DNA from: Bacillota bacterium
Lineage (GTDB): Bacteria; Bacillota; Clostridia; Acetivibrionales; DTU013
Length of the DNA: 30,624 nucleotides
Assembly: GCA_023411715.1 (NCBI GenBank)
Contig: JAEYOM010000157.1
Span: forward strand, 1 to 30,624
Reading direction: 5' to 3'
Shown: positions 24,101 through 30,624 of the stretch, piece by piece
Layout of the letters: each line of letters starts with the position of its first letter
Numbering within the stretch: position 1 is the first letter of the stretch
Made by a program: the position numbers and the translations under genes
The notes under the pieces: model-generated
What the model saw: only the letters and a program-made list of their open reading frames with translations
Told to the model about the DNA's origin: nothing
Databases searched by the model: none

Positions 24101-26963
24101 TAAAAACGGCGAGGTCAACGGACAAGTAGTGACCAATACCACCGTTGCTGCAGACGGCAAGCTTGTGATCAAGCTGTATTATGAGCGCAAAAAGCACAAC
24201 CTCATCTGGAATCTCAATGGTGGAAGTGCCTCCAACAGCTACACGCAAGGTCAGGTATACTACGATGCAGACATAACTGTACCGGAGGCTGTAAAGCTTG
24301 GGCATTCTCTGACCTGGGACCCCGCTCCCGCCGGCAGGATGCCTGCAGCAGATACCACCTATAAAGCTGTGTGGACAGCCAACAATTACACCATCACCTT
24401 TATCAGTAACGGAGGAACTGCTGTATCTCCGATCGAGCTGGCCTATGGTTCAGCGGTAACACCGCCGGCCAACCCGACACGCACCGGCTACACCTTCATT
24501 GGCTGGTTGAAGGGCGGCAATCCATATACCATTAACACTATGCCGGCAGAAAATATGACTCTTACTGCGTCCTGGCAGGCAAATACGTACAGCTTTAGTC
24601 TGGAACTGAACGAAGGGGAATTGTCCGGTTATGGAACGACCGTTCACACCTATGACCAGCAAACGGTACTTCCTACTGCATCGGATATCACAAAAACAGG
24701 CCACATATTTAGCGGATGGTATCTTGCTGAAAACTTCAGCGGCACAGTCCAGACAGCGATCGCCGGTACACAGACATGGGAAGGCACAAGAACCTATTAT
24801 GCAAAGTGGGAGCCTGAGAAGTATACCATTACCTTTGCATATAATAATGGCGTTGCCGATGTTGTTAAGAACAATGTAACCTATGGTACTGCGTTCAGCA
24901 GCATCAAGCCTTCGGATCCGACAAAAACGGGCTATCGGTTCATGGGCTGGAGTCCGGAAACAGCTACAGTGACAAGAGCTCAGACGTTCACTGCACAGTG
25001 GGAAATCATTGCCTATGCCATCACCTATGATAATATTCCGGAAAACGGCATAAACGAAAACCCCGCCACCTATACCATTGAGGATACTATTACTCTGCTT
25101 GAGCCTCGGGCTCCGGCGAAGGGCTTTACCGGCTGGACATATGATGGCAAAACAGTGCCGGAGAAAGAGGTTGTAATCTCCGCGGGTACAACAGGAGACA
25201 AAACCTTTACAGCGAACTGGAATGATGTGAACTCGTACACAATCAAGTATATTGAAGAGGGTGAATGGTGGACTGGCAGCGGCCCTGATACATACAGCTA
25301 CAATCTGAATGCAAAGGTAGCATTGCCAATTCCCGAAAAAGCAGGCTATATTTTCGCAGGATGGAGGGAACAAGGAGCAAGTAAAAATATCTATAAAATA
25401 CCTAAAGGCGATTATGGAAACAAGGTTTACGAAGCCCAGTGGACGCTCGCCAATGTAAGCGATGTGTGGGTCATCTCTGACGAGGACGGTCTGGCAAGAT
25501 TCCGTGACCTTGTCAATGCAGGCAGTACTTCGCTCCATGCAAAGCTGAGCAATGATATCCTACTCGATGAGTATAAAAACTGGACGCCTATCGGTTATAA
25601 TGCAAGTGCTGCAAGTGCATACGATACCATTGTCGCTAACAAAGCATATACTGGGACCTTTGATGGTCAGGGCTTTACCGTAAGCGGGTTGGATGCAAAA
25701 TGGACAGCAGTTTATGATGAAATGAGACAGGGGTTCTTCCAGTATGTTGACGGTGGAACTGTTAAAAACCTTATTTTAGAAGGAAGTATGAATATACAGA
25801 CAGGTTATAATGTTGCCAACTTCACAACCGGTATTGTGGGAGAGCTGATAAGCGGCTATATAAGTGGCTGCACCAGCCGTATCTCTGTGGGAGGTGATGG
25901 ACGTATCACATTTGGAGGCATTGTAGGCGAAATGGAGGGCGGCACCGTAGATAACTGCAGTAACGAAGTCGGCTTTACGTGGTCAGATACTGCCGGTTAC
26001 ATTGGAGGCATTGTGGGTAATATTGTCGGCGGTACAGTGAGTAACTGTATCAATACCGGAAACTTTGTATCGACATCTGCATTTGGAACTATAGGTGGTA
26101 TTGCAGGTATAACAAGCGGAGATTCGTCTTCTACACCAATCATCAGAAATTGTATCAACAGGGGCAGTTTACAGAATGCAAGGCAAGAGTATACGCAGGG
26201 CTATGTTGGTGGTATTCTCGGAATGGCATGGTCAACTGGCATCATTGAAGGCTGCATAGTAGCAGACATTGGTACGGTAACGCTGGAGGGCGGTTATTAT
26301 ACCGCCGGCATTATTGGTTCAAGATATACAGACGATATGACAGTGAAAAACTGTAAAGTTGGACCGGGCTTGACTTTGATCGGCGCTTTGTTCAGCGGGG
26401 CTGCTGACTACTACAGTGACAGCTGCTGGATAAGACCCATTTTCAATTCTGCTTATCTGACGGAGGATAGCACAGGCAACACATATGAAGCATTTAGGCT
26501 GATACTTTACAACTCTAACTTTACAACCTCTCAAGAGCTTACGATCCCCGCCGGTACTGTTCCTCAGGTTGAAGGTGGAGTGCAGAGCACTTCATATGAA
26601 GGTGCAAATGGAATGCAGGACACTTTAGATGAAGGCGAAAATGGAATGCAGGACACATCAGATGAAGGCGAAAATGGAGTGCAGAACCCTTCAGATGAAG
26701 GTGAAGATGGAGTGCAGAACCCTTCAGATGAAGGCGAAAATGGAGTACAGAACCCTTCAGATGAAGGTGCAAATGGAGTGCAGGACACTTCAGATGAAGG
26801 TTTAAATGAAATGCGGGACACTTCAGATGAAGGCGAAAATGGAGTGCAGGACACATCAGATGAAGGTGCAAATGGAGTGCAGAACCCTTCAGATGAAGGT
26901 GCAAATGAAATGCAGGACACATCAGATGAAGGTGTAAATGAAATGCAGGACATAGACCAGTAG
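18177..26963 (+). CDS. Giant SLH-anchored surface protein with InlB B-repeats, MucBP-like repeats and GLUG repeats
   Basis: This 2,928-residue exported protein starts with a signal peptide (1-25, cleaved after ATAFA). Three SLH repeats follow (about 40-220; FTDVKETDWFYIAVQYAYEN, FSDVRSSAYYSPYVAWAVEK and a more divergent third). They bind secondary wall polysaccharide. Next come a Pro/Glu-rich linker, a Gly/Asn-rich linker (about 258-301), one InlB-type B repeat (about 305-378) and a long beta-rich region of unknown type (380-1260). From about 1265 to 2420 there are roughly ten InlB B repeats (GY.F.GWY..., YAKW endings). Five of them are preceded by a MucBP-like unit (YKVEHYMQ ... LKLYYDR). 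GLUG-type beta-helix repeats (GGIVGNIVGGTVSNC) span about 2425-2780. The tail is eleven 11-residue repeats. GGAGG precedes the ATG. Probable adhesin; it is followed 64 bp later by a subtilase. Confidence 0.9.
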   Translation: MIKKLLSMFLALCMVITMVPATAFAALGDGNDAAPSSSKTPFTDVKETDWFYIAVQYAYENGLFSGTGATSFGPNGSMTRGMFVTVLGRMAGVDTAEYTEAPKFSDVRSSAYYSPYVAWAVEKGITTGVGGGKFNPDGMVSRQQMAAFTVRFFDSYNFTYPESTVKTLPKDADSIADYARDAVLKLWACGMLAGDSGIFNPDKNASRAETATFMMRMDNHLIEAGFRERPAEKPPEEKPEEESEKKPEEKPGQPSVNSNSGGSNGGNNGGNNGGNNGGSSGGNSGGNDGGNNGGNSGGNNGGSTTYYEVTFAMGAGESGTSVALPETKTYPSGTKITSLPTPYQQNRIFLGWYYDKEMSRGVESSDTVNRNMTIYADMADNVSIVSEFDTPSYITKTDVSTGFTFKVRADSEDELKAALTIKNITANNAALTYTVSGSGIFTVSADYAPGQTYKAELANTDTAVFVIDGIEQQPTIRTLNYITRMAPVQNLSLSDSIIYLPSADVRNMSGTALDGLFAASVTKTGKSSVSENTSTGTFDYDGGDIKEGDTVAIYSGTRPDLRNGETTGTDADGNVSYITVTNISGTTYTYTAANAEQVLFKPDVLPVKSDADTDGDPNNNSITVTVATFVYDSTYANMGLDATTTVDPGDYLAFYTGEHESGKLTSYAKILGVGQTGVDQETYIISYTPVAPETVLASMDIYNEREEKVELTGEEIREIEADMEMQAINSGFADEAAEYLVALAMETDGFQELSGDMDLKSYNITLNDGTPLKDGEMALMAGSSAEITEKKVEATVAAGKVLQHFEGKYGVRAELSMTFKVEYDVGNGNKIVIRLQAIFEQEVLLTVNTSGGAIWKWAWIFPYIYDYQLNANIDVGTFTGIGITATAYTEGEEDEAFDWQNVSGNSTEQKILDIGKQITDLMEAKEEFLGEKLVDENGEEVEWAGSNGGGLADKYSAMLENAEDSWIEIIRTEIFSVSGSVDPFHILVYGVGADFVVSANLYVTLGMTFEYGNAKRYNFSLMLFHKQSTSETIDLEESHYQFDFYVMGTMGIRAGIELEVAVGLFSLKLDSIGITAEVGAYAQLCGYFYYSLSWSKSAGRNSSYSGAMFIEIGTYLEIKFKAQLFSSSKLTYNPTLYEKSWPLWSAGEAENIYDFAYVKKDTPEFVWYADKTLTMPESLFAMKFIDLTSGEQDEKVFDAADFYISFTNPSFSYDIETDTLTVSPEKGSIEEAGEMYIAWYDAPLAMTSRPISRTITLSWSDPASGHYIKFESNGGSLVNMIFKGEGAFISVPASPIKKGYVFGGWYEDSRLTKPYAFPGKMPAANTTVYAKWNPATDTRYTVRHYQQNLNDNGYTLVDTEVTQGTTDSYTTAKAKDYYGFTLKSLWQQLILPDGSTVVNIYYDRREYAISFTYGKLRDVTNPDTNPVIYTKRYGSTIYAPKLAIGGYIFNGFTGWPTAVQDGKRVPAESITLTQDAAYISAWTADPNTPYRVEHYIQRISGSGYLLDSVEQRSGETNTFVTLAGLASPSGGLTYTGGTVEGKSVTETKIKGDGNLVIKLYYDRNFFDITYKIGTETHVTEQVRYGASISAPEAPEWEGYVFAGWYEDEELTIPYTFGAPMPGRSFTIYGKKMPGEKTYTIQHYLMNTQGTYELHSSTTGTGKTGDVLTLSALTDSTIPVENGIIFKEGKVGNVVKLNHTLPATGSVTFALYYERLNKTYTFIPGNEEENIVVTKLYGSAVTSPSVSRTGYTFNGWSPELPGTVGKADATFTAQWLAKTNTPYKVEHYMQNANNDSYTLNETDSLGGTTDSIVNAVSKSYPNYTLNVNASGTISSGTVLPDGTLVLKLYYDRNTFTVTFNANGGILSGEPAKTLRHGAAVSTTNPAREGYAFGGWYLDSGADKLFDGIMPASSLTVYAKWVAGQCNYKVEHYVMQTSGGYPATANETDNLTGEADSSLTLAALKEGTLEEANGIVYKNGEVNGQVVTNTTVAADGKLVIKLYYERKKHNLIWNLNGGSASNSYTQGQVYYDADITVPEAVKLGHSLTWDPAPAGRMPAADTTYKAVWTANNYTITFISNGGTAVSPIELAYGSAVTPPANPTRTGYTFIGWLKGGNPYTINTMPAENMTLTASWQANTYSFSLELNEGELSGYGTTVHTYDQQTVLPTASDITKTGHIFSGWYLAENFSGTVQTAIAGTQTWEGTRTYYAKWEPEKYTITFAYNNGVADVVKNNVTYGTAFSSIKPSDPTKTGYRFMGWSPETATVTRAQTFTAQWEIIAYAITYDNIPENGINENPATYTIEDTITLLEPRAPAKGFTGWTYDGKTVPEKEVVISAGTTGDKTFTANWNDVNSYTIKYIEEGEWWTGSGPDTYSYNLNAKVALPIPEKAGYIFAGWREQGASKNIYKIPKGDYGNKVYEAQWTLANVSDVWVISDEDGLARFRDLVNAGSTSLHAKLSNDILLDEYKNWTPIGYNASAASAYDTIVANKAYTGTFDGQGFTVSGLDAKWTAVYDEMRQGFFQYVDGGTVKNLILEGSMNIQTGYNVANFTTGIVGELISGYISGCTSRISVGGDGRITFGGIVGEMEGGTVDNCSNEVGFTWSDTAGYIGGIVGNIVGGTVSNCINTGNFVSTSAFGTIGGIAGITSGDSSSTPIIRNCINRGSLQNARQEYTQGYVGGILGMAWSTGIIEGCIVADIGTVTLEGGYYTAGIIGSRYTDDMTVKNCKVGPGLTLIGALFSGAADYYSDSCWIRPIFNSAYLTEDSTGNTYEAFRLILYNSNFTTSQELTIPAGTVPQVEGGVQSTSYEGANGMQDTLDEGENGMQDTSDEGENGVQNPSDEGEDGVQNPSDEGENGVQNPSDEGANGVQDTSDEGLNEMRDTSDEGENGVQDTSDEGANGVQNPSDEGANEMQDTSDEGVNEMQDIDQ
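26577..26960 (+). repeat. 33-bp coding tandem repeat, eleven full units plus a partial
   Basis: The end of the giant gene encodes units of the type GVQNPSDEGEN, each 11 residues. Eleven units run from 26577 to 26939, followed by EMQDIDQ and TAG. Variants alternate between QNPSDEG and QDTSDEG cores and GV/GM/EM starts. The tail is acidic and has no sortase motif. Such a tract is prone to length variation by slippage or recombination. Confidence 0.9.
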
Positions 26964-26975
26964 TAAATGCCAATT

Positions 26976-27007
26976 ACCCGAAGGGGCAGTATTCTGTCCC
27001 TTCGGGT
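26976..27007 (+). other. Strong hairpin between the giant gene and the subtilase gene
   Basis: ACCCGAAGGGGCAG (26976-26989), loop TATT and CTGTCCCTTCGGGT (26994-27007) form a 14-bp stem with one G-U pair. No T-run follows (next bases CGTATGG), so it is unlikely to be a full terminator. It may stabilise the 3' end of the upstream message or lower read-through into the protease. Confidence 0.7.
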
Positions 27008-27027
27008 CGTATGGCAAGGAGAAGAAA

Positions 27028-27897
27028 ATGAAGCGAATTTTGATTGTTATCAGTCTACTGACAGCGTTATCCATATCGACAGCAGCGTTTGCTCAGCATA
27101 TGCCCAACCCTGTCCGCATTGCAGTCATAGACACCGGTATTTCAACCGTTGCCATCAACTCTTCGCGTATTATTGAGGGTTATAACTACATACGCCCGCA
27201 AGATGGAACTGAAGATAAAATCGGCCATGGAACTGCTATCGCCGGTATCCTTGTCGGCTCTGAAGCAGCTGAAGCAGAAGGCATCTGCCCCAATGCTGTT
27301 TTGGTACCGCTTGTGTATGCTACAAAGGATGAAATGGGTAAAACCATCAAAGGTGATACATCCATGGTGGCACAAGCAATTTATGATGGAGTTGATATAT
27401 ATAATTGCGACATTATAAATATCAGCTCCGGTTCAACAAGTGATTCTATATCTCTCCGCAATGCAGCAGCCTATGCAGAGGAAAAAGGTGTACTGGTCGT
27501 GTCCTCGGCAGGTAACGCTAATCTTTACCGCCTTCAGGATATTTACTACCCGGGTGCATACGATACAGTGCTTTGCGTCGGTTCCGCCGATTCGGACGGA
27601 GAGGTTTCCCCGTTCTCGCAGCGAGGTAATACTATAGATATTTTAGCCCCTGGCAGCAATCTGCGGGTGGTATCTATGCGTGCAAAGAAGATTCGCGCCT
27701 TTGGTACATCTTATTCCACTGCTTATGTGACCGCTGGTGCTGCAAAGCTGCTTGAGCAAAATCCCGGCCTGACCCCAGCCGAGCTTCGGCAAATTCTTTG
27801 CAGTTCAACCAAGGATATAGGAGAGCCGGGCTTCGATCCCGATAGTGGTTGGGGGATTCTTGATCTCACAGCCGTGAGTATAAAAGAACCTAATTAA
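27028..27897 (+). CDS. Secreted subtilisin-family (S8) serine protease without a propeptide
   Basis: This 289-residue protein has a signal peptide (MKRILIVISLLTALSISTAAFA, 1-22). All catalytic parts are visible: Asp35 in AVIDTG, His67 in GHGTAIAGIL, the oxyanion Asn163 in SSAGN, and Ser228 in FGTSYSTAYVTAGAAKLL. The catalytic Asp lies only 13 residues after the predicted cleavage site, so the usual I9 folding propeptide is absent and the enzyme is compact. GGAGAAG precedes the ATG. It lies 64 bp after the giant SLH protein in the same direction, with no promoter seen between. A role in cutting or maturing that surface protein is plausible but inferred. Confidence 0.9.
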   Translation: MKRILIVISLLTALSISTAAFAQHMPNPVRIAVIDTGISTVAINSSRIIEGYNYIRPQDGTEDKIGHGTAIAGILVGSEAAEAEGICPNAVLVPLVYATKDEMGKTIKGDTSMVAQAIYDGVDIYNCDIINISSGSTSDSISLRNAAAYAEEKGVLVVSSAGNANLYRLQDIYYPGAYDTVLCVGSADSDGEVSPFSQRGNTIDILAPGSNLRVVSMRAKKIRAFGTSYSTAYVTAGAAKLLEQNPGLTPAELRQILCSSTKDIGEPGFDPDSGWGILDLTAVSIKEPN

Positions 27898-28030
27898 AGA
27901 AGAGGCTTGCAAGAGAGAAACATTCCCCAAATATCCCACCCTGATGTGGTAAGACAGCTCTTACAGAATTATCATATGTGGATATGTTTCCAGGAACGGA
28001 TAATTCCGTAAAAATCTCTATCGACCTATA

Positions 28031-28079
28031 TCAGCAAAAGGCAGCCTTCCCGACAAGGGGAAGAGCTGCCTTTTGCTGA
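28031..28079. terminator. Bidirectional terminator between the subtilase and kinase genes
   Basis: TCAGCAAAAGGCAGC (28031-28045) pairs with GCTGCCTTTTGCTGA (28065-28079), with inner pairs CTTCCC / GGGAAG. AAAA and TTTT flank the GC stem on both sides, so the element can serve both converging operons. The stretch 27898-28030 shows no gene. Confidence 0.8.
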
Positions 28080-28156
28080 GCCCAGGCGCGGTTCAATGTG
28101 AACCCACCGGAACCTCTCACTCTAAGAAAGATTTATCACAGAAAAAGAACAATCTT

Positions 28157-29428
28157 TTATGTAGTGGCCTGAAATATAAACAATCCATCCTTGACCGAAA
28201 ACTGGCATATGCCGCCATGCTTTTCCACTATATGAGCCATACTTTTTGTGCCAAAACCATGCCCCTGTTCTTTTGATACAGGAAGGCCCTGATGGAATAT
28301 CGGTTCTGTCTGATAACTGTTGCGAATGTCAATGCACAGCTTATTATTTTTGGAATACATGCGCAGCTTGATATAGCGTTTATTGCTGTCGGCTATATTT
28401 TCGCAGGCATATATGGCGTTTTCCAAAGCGTTTGACAATAGTGAACAAAGCTCGGTGTCGCTAAACAGAAGCGAGTCAGGCAGCTTCGCATCTACCGTCA
28501 ATATGATTCCCGATTGTTTTGCTTTGGCGGCGAAAGCGGACAAAATCAGATTGACCGTTTCGTTTTCGCAAAAGCGTATGGGCGTGATGGCGTCCATGTC
28601 GGACTGGGCAGTCCGTAAATACTCTTTGATTTCCTCTGTGCGTCCCTTGGATGCCAGACCCTGTAAAAGAGCGAAATGGTGGCGCATATCGTGCCGATAG
28701 GCAGCGGCATTCTGCTGCATCTGCCGCAGAGAAGCAAACTCCGTTTGCGCCTGCCGTAACTGCGTGCCCAGAATATCCCGCTCTCTTTGGATGTTTGCCT
28801 GTTTTTGCGTTTCGGCGTAGTAAAGGAGGACAAACACAAAATAGAATGCCGACGTCACGAAGGGCATGAACTGCACAGCCGCGCGTGATCCACTGTACAA
28901 AAGATCGGTGTAAACAGTGGCGGCGTAGTCGAACAGATAGTAAAAAGCCGGCATGGCGCAAAACAGCAGGCAGGCTTTAACAGAGCGATTAATCAGATGC
29001 TGAACAGACTCCACCGCATATTTCTGCAGGAAATAGTACATCAGAAACACTGCCGCGATATAGCCGGCATGGTTTATGGAAGCGTTGTCAAAAGCGGCGC
29101 CCGCTACACTGCCGATCCAACGGGGAGGCTGGCAACACAGGAAGGAGGCAAACATGCTGGTTACTGATATAATCCATGGGCGCTTTAGGTACACGACAAT
29201 AAAAACAGCCACCGGCAAATGGGCAAGCAGCGGATATATTTTTGTCGTCACAGCCATACCCCAGAGCTGCAAGCTGGCGATTTGCATAATAAATAAAACG
29301 ACGGTAAGGCACCCGACAGCCAGATGATTTTTTCGTGTACGCGCCATTCCGGCAAAGCTGACCGCAACCGCCGCACCGAACAGCAGGGCAAACCAATAAC
29401 GAGAGAATTCAATGACAGTCGCTATCAT
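28157..29428 (-). CDS. GHKL-family sensor histidine kinase HK2 (AgrC-like)
   Basis: This 423-residue protein has about six membrane helices in residues 1-205, with almost no extracellular domain, then a coiled coil. The phospho-acceptor box is YRHDMRHHFALLQGL near residue 245. The GHKL ATPase domain has an N-box LLSNALENAIYACENI and a G-box GHGFGTKSM. This is the class of AgrC-type peptide sensors and of relatives sensing membrane stress. The ATG directly abuts the stop codon of RR2 (TAA-ATG), with GGAGGGG inside the end of RR2, so the two are translationally coupled. It should phosphorylate RR2. A decayed relative lies beside RR1. No signal-peptide precursor gene was found nearby. Confidence 0.92.
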   Translation of the reverse strand: MIATVIEFSRYWFALLFGAAVAVSFAGMARTRKNHLAVGCLTVVLFIMQIASLQLWGMAVTTKIYPLLAHLPVAVFIVVYLKRPWIISVTSMFASFLCCQPPRWIGSVAGAAFDNASINHAGYIAAVFLMYYFLQKYAVESVQHLINRSVKACLLFCAMPAFYYLFDYAATVYTDLLYSGSRAAVQFMPFVTSAFYFVFVLLYYAETQKQANIQRERDILGTQLRQAQTEFASLRQMQQNAAAYRHDMRHHFALLQGLASKGRTEEIKEYLRTAQSDMDAITPIRFCENETVNLILSAFAAKAKQSGIILTVDAKLPDSLLFSDTELCSLLSNALENAIYACENIADSNKRYIKLRMYSKNNKLCIDIRNSYQTEPIFHQGLPVSKEQGHGFGTKSMAHIVEKHGGICQFSVKDGLFIFQATT

Positions 29429-30154
29429 TTATTCCCCCTCCATTTGATAAGCCAGATACTGTTGCTTAATCTCCCACGCTTTGCTCTGTGCAATAGGAAC
29501 AGACGTAAGGGTTTGTAAGGTCATCTGGTGATTTTCGATGGTATCCACATACTGCATATTCACAAGATAGGAACGGTGCGTTTTAATGAAGCGGTCATAT
29601 TTTAGCAAGTTGTCGCAGACAGCGGAGAAGGATTCCGTACACTCAATCACCTTACCGGACAACAGGTGATACAATACATTCTTGCCAATTACTTCAGCAA
29701 AAACCAAACTAGAAATCAGTATTTTTTGAATTCCTTCATTACTCTTTACGATAACCGCATCATCATTTTCTTCCAGCTTTATATGCTCCAGCATTTCGTC
29801 AAAGGTGAAGAATAGCTTCTCTTTCGATATGGGTTTTAAAACATAGTTAATTGCCTTTACCGAATAACTTTCCAAAGCAAACTCGGATGAAGATGTAAAG
29901 AACAAAATCGGCGCGGTTTTGTCAAAAGCTCGGATTTCCTTTGCGACATCAATGCCCGTAAAGCCCGGCATAATGATATCCAGACAGTATATATCAAATC
30001 GTTTTCCTTTTTCTAATGCTGAAACCAGTTCAAATCCGTTTGGAAAGACGGCGTATTCGCAGTTTAAATTTTTTGTTGATCTGTATTGGTTTATAAGCTG
30101 TGCCATATTGGACAACTCGTCTATATTGTCATCACAGACCGCGATCTGTATCAT
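29429..30154 (-). CDS. LytTR-family response regulator RR2
   Basis: This protein of about 241 residues has a receiver domain (AVCDDNIDE, phosphorylatable Asp59 in IYCLDIIMPG, switch region LFFTSSSEFALESYSVKAIN, KPIS) and a C-terminal LytTR domain (ending with RFIKTHRSYLVNMQYVDTIE and SVPIAQSKAWEIKQQYLAY). The start is ATG 30154, 5 nt after GGAGGGG; the frame extends two codons to a GTG that overlaps that site. It is first in the operon with HK2. It is paralogous to RR1: both share SSPEYAVESYSVRA / SSSEFALESYSVKA. The class B repeats lie just upstream between it and a divergent secreted ORF. Confidence 0.93.
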   Translation of the reverse strand: MIQIAVCDDNIDELSNMAQLINQYRSTKNLNCEYAVFPNGFELVSALEKGKRFDIYCLDIIMPGFTGIDVAKEIRAFDKTAPILFFTSSSEFALESYSVKAINYVLKPISKEKLFFTFDEMLEHIKLEENDDAVIVKSNEGIQKILISSLVFAEVIGKNVLYHLLSGKVIECTESFSAVCDNLLKYDRFIKTHRSYLVNMQYVDTIENHQMTLQTLTSVPIAQSKAWEIKQQYLAYQMEGE

Positions 30155-30183
30155 AAACACCCCTCCATTCCTCTGTTTTGCTG

Positions 30184-30286
30184 CTATAAGTTTACCATAA
30201 TAATTGGTTGCTCGACACTATATTTCATGTCGAAAAAATCATGTTTCATGCATCGGGCGGTTTTTACGGGGAAATTCTGATAGATT
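30184..30286. promoter_or_regulatory. LytTR-type operator, class B copy 2, between RR2 and a secreted ORF
   Basis: Repeats TATATTTCATG (30219-30229) and CATGTTTCATG (30240-30250) are 21 bp apart. Rightward, an extended -10, TGA-TAGATT (hexamer 30281-30286), begins 30 bp past the second repeat, the same distance as at 17953-17984. Leftward, a TTATAG-like -10 on the minus strand (near 30184-30190) lies about 28 bp from the first repeat and faces RR2. Confidence 0.7.
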
Positions 30287-30349
30287 GAACGCATGAGAGC
30301 AAGGGAATTCATTTTGTCCAAACAACAATATTTAAGGAGGAACAACCCT

Positions 30350-30624
30350 ATGAAAAAGCGATTTATAAGCATTCTGCTCATCATGTGCATAATGCTGACC
30401 CTGCTGCCGGCGCCTGTGCTGGCCGCCGGTACCACAAAGACGATAAATTGCGACACCTTTACAATTTAAATTTCCAATGTTTATGCGATGGAGAGTTATG
30501 ATAAATCTGCGGCGGACGGTTATTTTACAACCTACTGTGTTGTTGTACCCGCTTCCGCAACAATAAAATGTACAAAGGCGTCTGAATCTTCCAATTCATA
30601 CCTCCTTTGGCCTTTTAACGACAT
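30350..30624 (+). pseudogene. Secreted protein ORF interrupted by an ochre codon (partial at right edge)
   Basis: AAGGAGG lies 9 nt before ATG 30350. The first 26 codons are a clean signal peptide (MKKRFISILLIMCIMLTLLP then APVLAA), followed by GTTKTINCDTFTI and a TAA at 30467-30469. The same frame then stays open to the window end: ISNVYAMESYDKSAADGYFT, then TYCVVVPASATIKCTKASES, then SNSYLLWPFND. The simplest reading is a nonsense mutation or sequencing error in a gene for a secreted, Cys-containing protein. The family is not recognised. It sits under the class B operator. Confidence 0.6.

Noticed and set aside
26577..26960. CRISPR-like regular repeat
   Set aside because: Units are contiguous 33-bp coding repeats without unique spacers and keep the reading frame of the surface protein.
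26539..26973. Minus-strand His/Leu-rich repeat protein
   Set aside because: It is a shadow of the 33-bp coding repeat of the giant gene.
28476..28961. Alternative minus-strand frame inside the kinase gene
   Set aside because: The kinase frame with H-, N- and G-boxes is clear; this is an overlapping shadow.

Overview
The window looks like a chromosomal stretch from a low-to-medium G+C Bacillota, most likely a motile anaerobic clostridial lineage. This rests on strong Shine-Dalgarno sites with TTG and GTG starts, S-layer homology (SLH) anchoring, a CsoR/CopA/CopZ operon, PilZ and HD-GYP c-di-GMP proteins, LytTR regulators with GHKL kinases, and a giant InlB-repeat surface protein. It is an inference from family content; there is no rRNA or marker gene to fix the taxon. 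No tRNA, rRNA, CRISPR array or intact insertion sequence was seen.

Layout. 1-501: 5' part of an EamA-type exporter gene (minus). 765-4178: divergent pair of an acyl-CoA synthetase (minus) and a stand-alone condensation-type acyltransferase (plus). 4179-5490: decayed DNA with an EamA remnant, a 24-bp perfect palindrome and a 17-bp direct repeat. 5420-6898: TetR regulator with a clear promoter/operator, then two small SMR-like membrane proteins that both carry Gln where canonical SMR proteins have the catalytic Glu. 7153-7679: abutting remnants of an SLH protein and a glycosidase. 7856-10585: MalT-like LuxR regulator. 10717-15037: copper operon (copA, copZ, csoR, a lipoprotein, a cupredoxin-like protein) behind a promoter with a CsoR-like operator in its spacer.

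From 15070 to the right edge the region is built from repeated and decayed copies of one module: a LytTR response regulator and GHKL kinase on the minus strand, a direct-repeat operator, and a divergent plus-strand target gene. Four such operators are visible. Two carry ACCGTTYAG repeats 22 bp apart: one beside RR1, and one before a small LemA-like membrane protein. Two carry CATGTTTCATG-like repeats 21 bp apart: one before the 2,928-residue SLH/InlB/GLUG surface protein and its subtilase neighbour, and one beside RR2-HK2 and a secreted ORF broken by an ochre codon. In all four, a -10-like hexamer lies 30 to 32 bp beyond the second repeat. Remnants of a kinase, a regulator tail, a LemA-like gene and a secreted-protein C-terminus lie between them, as expected from duplication followed by deletion. 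A PilZ gene and an HD-GYP pseudogene sit inside this array.

Working model (inference): the intact RR2-HK2 system senses an external signal and switches on the giant surface protein, with its co-transcribed subtilase, and the secreted ORF at the right edge. The orphan RR1 controls the small LemA-like membrane protein and perhaps the PilZ gene.
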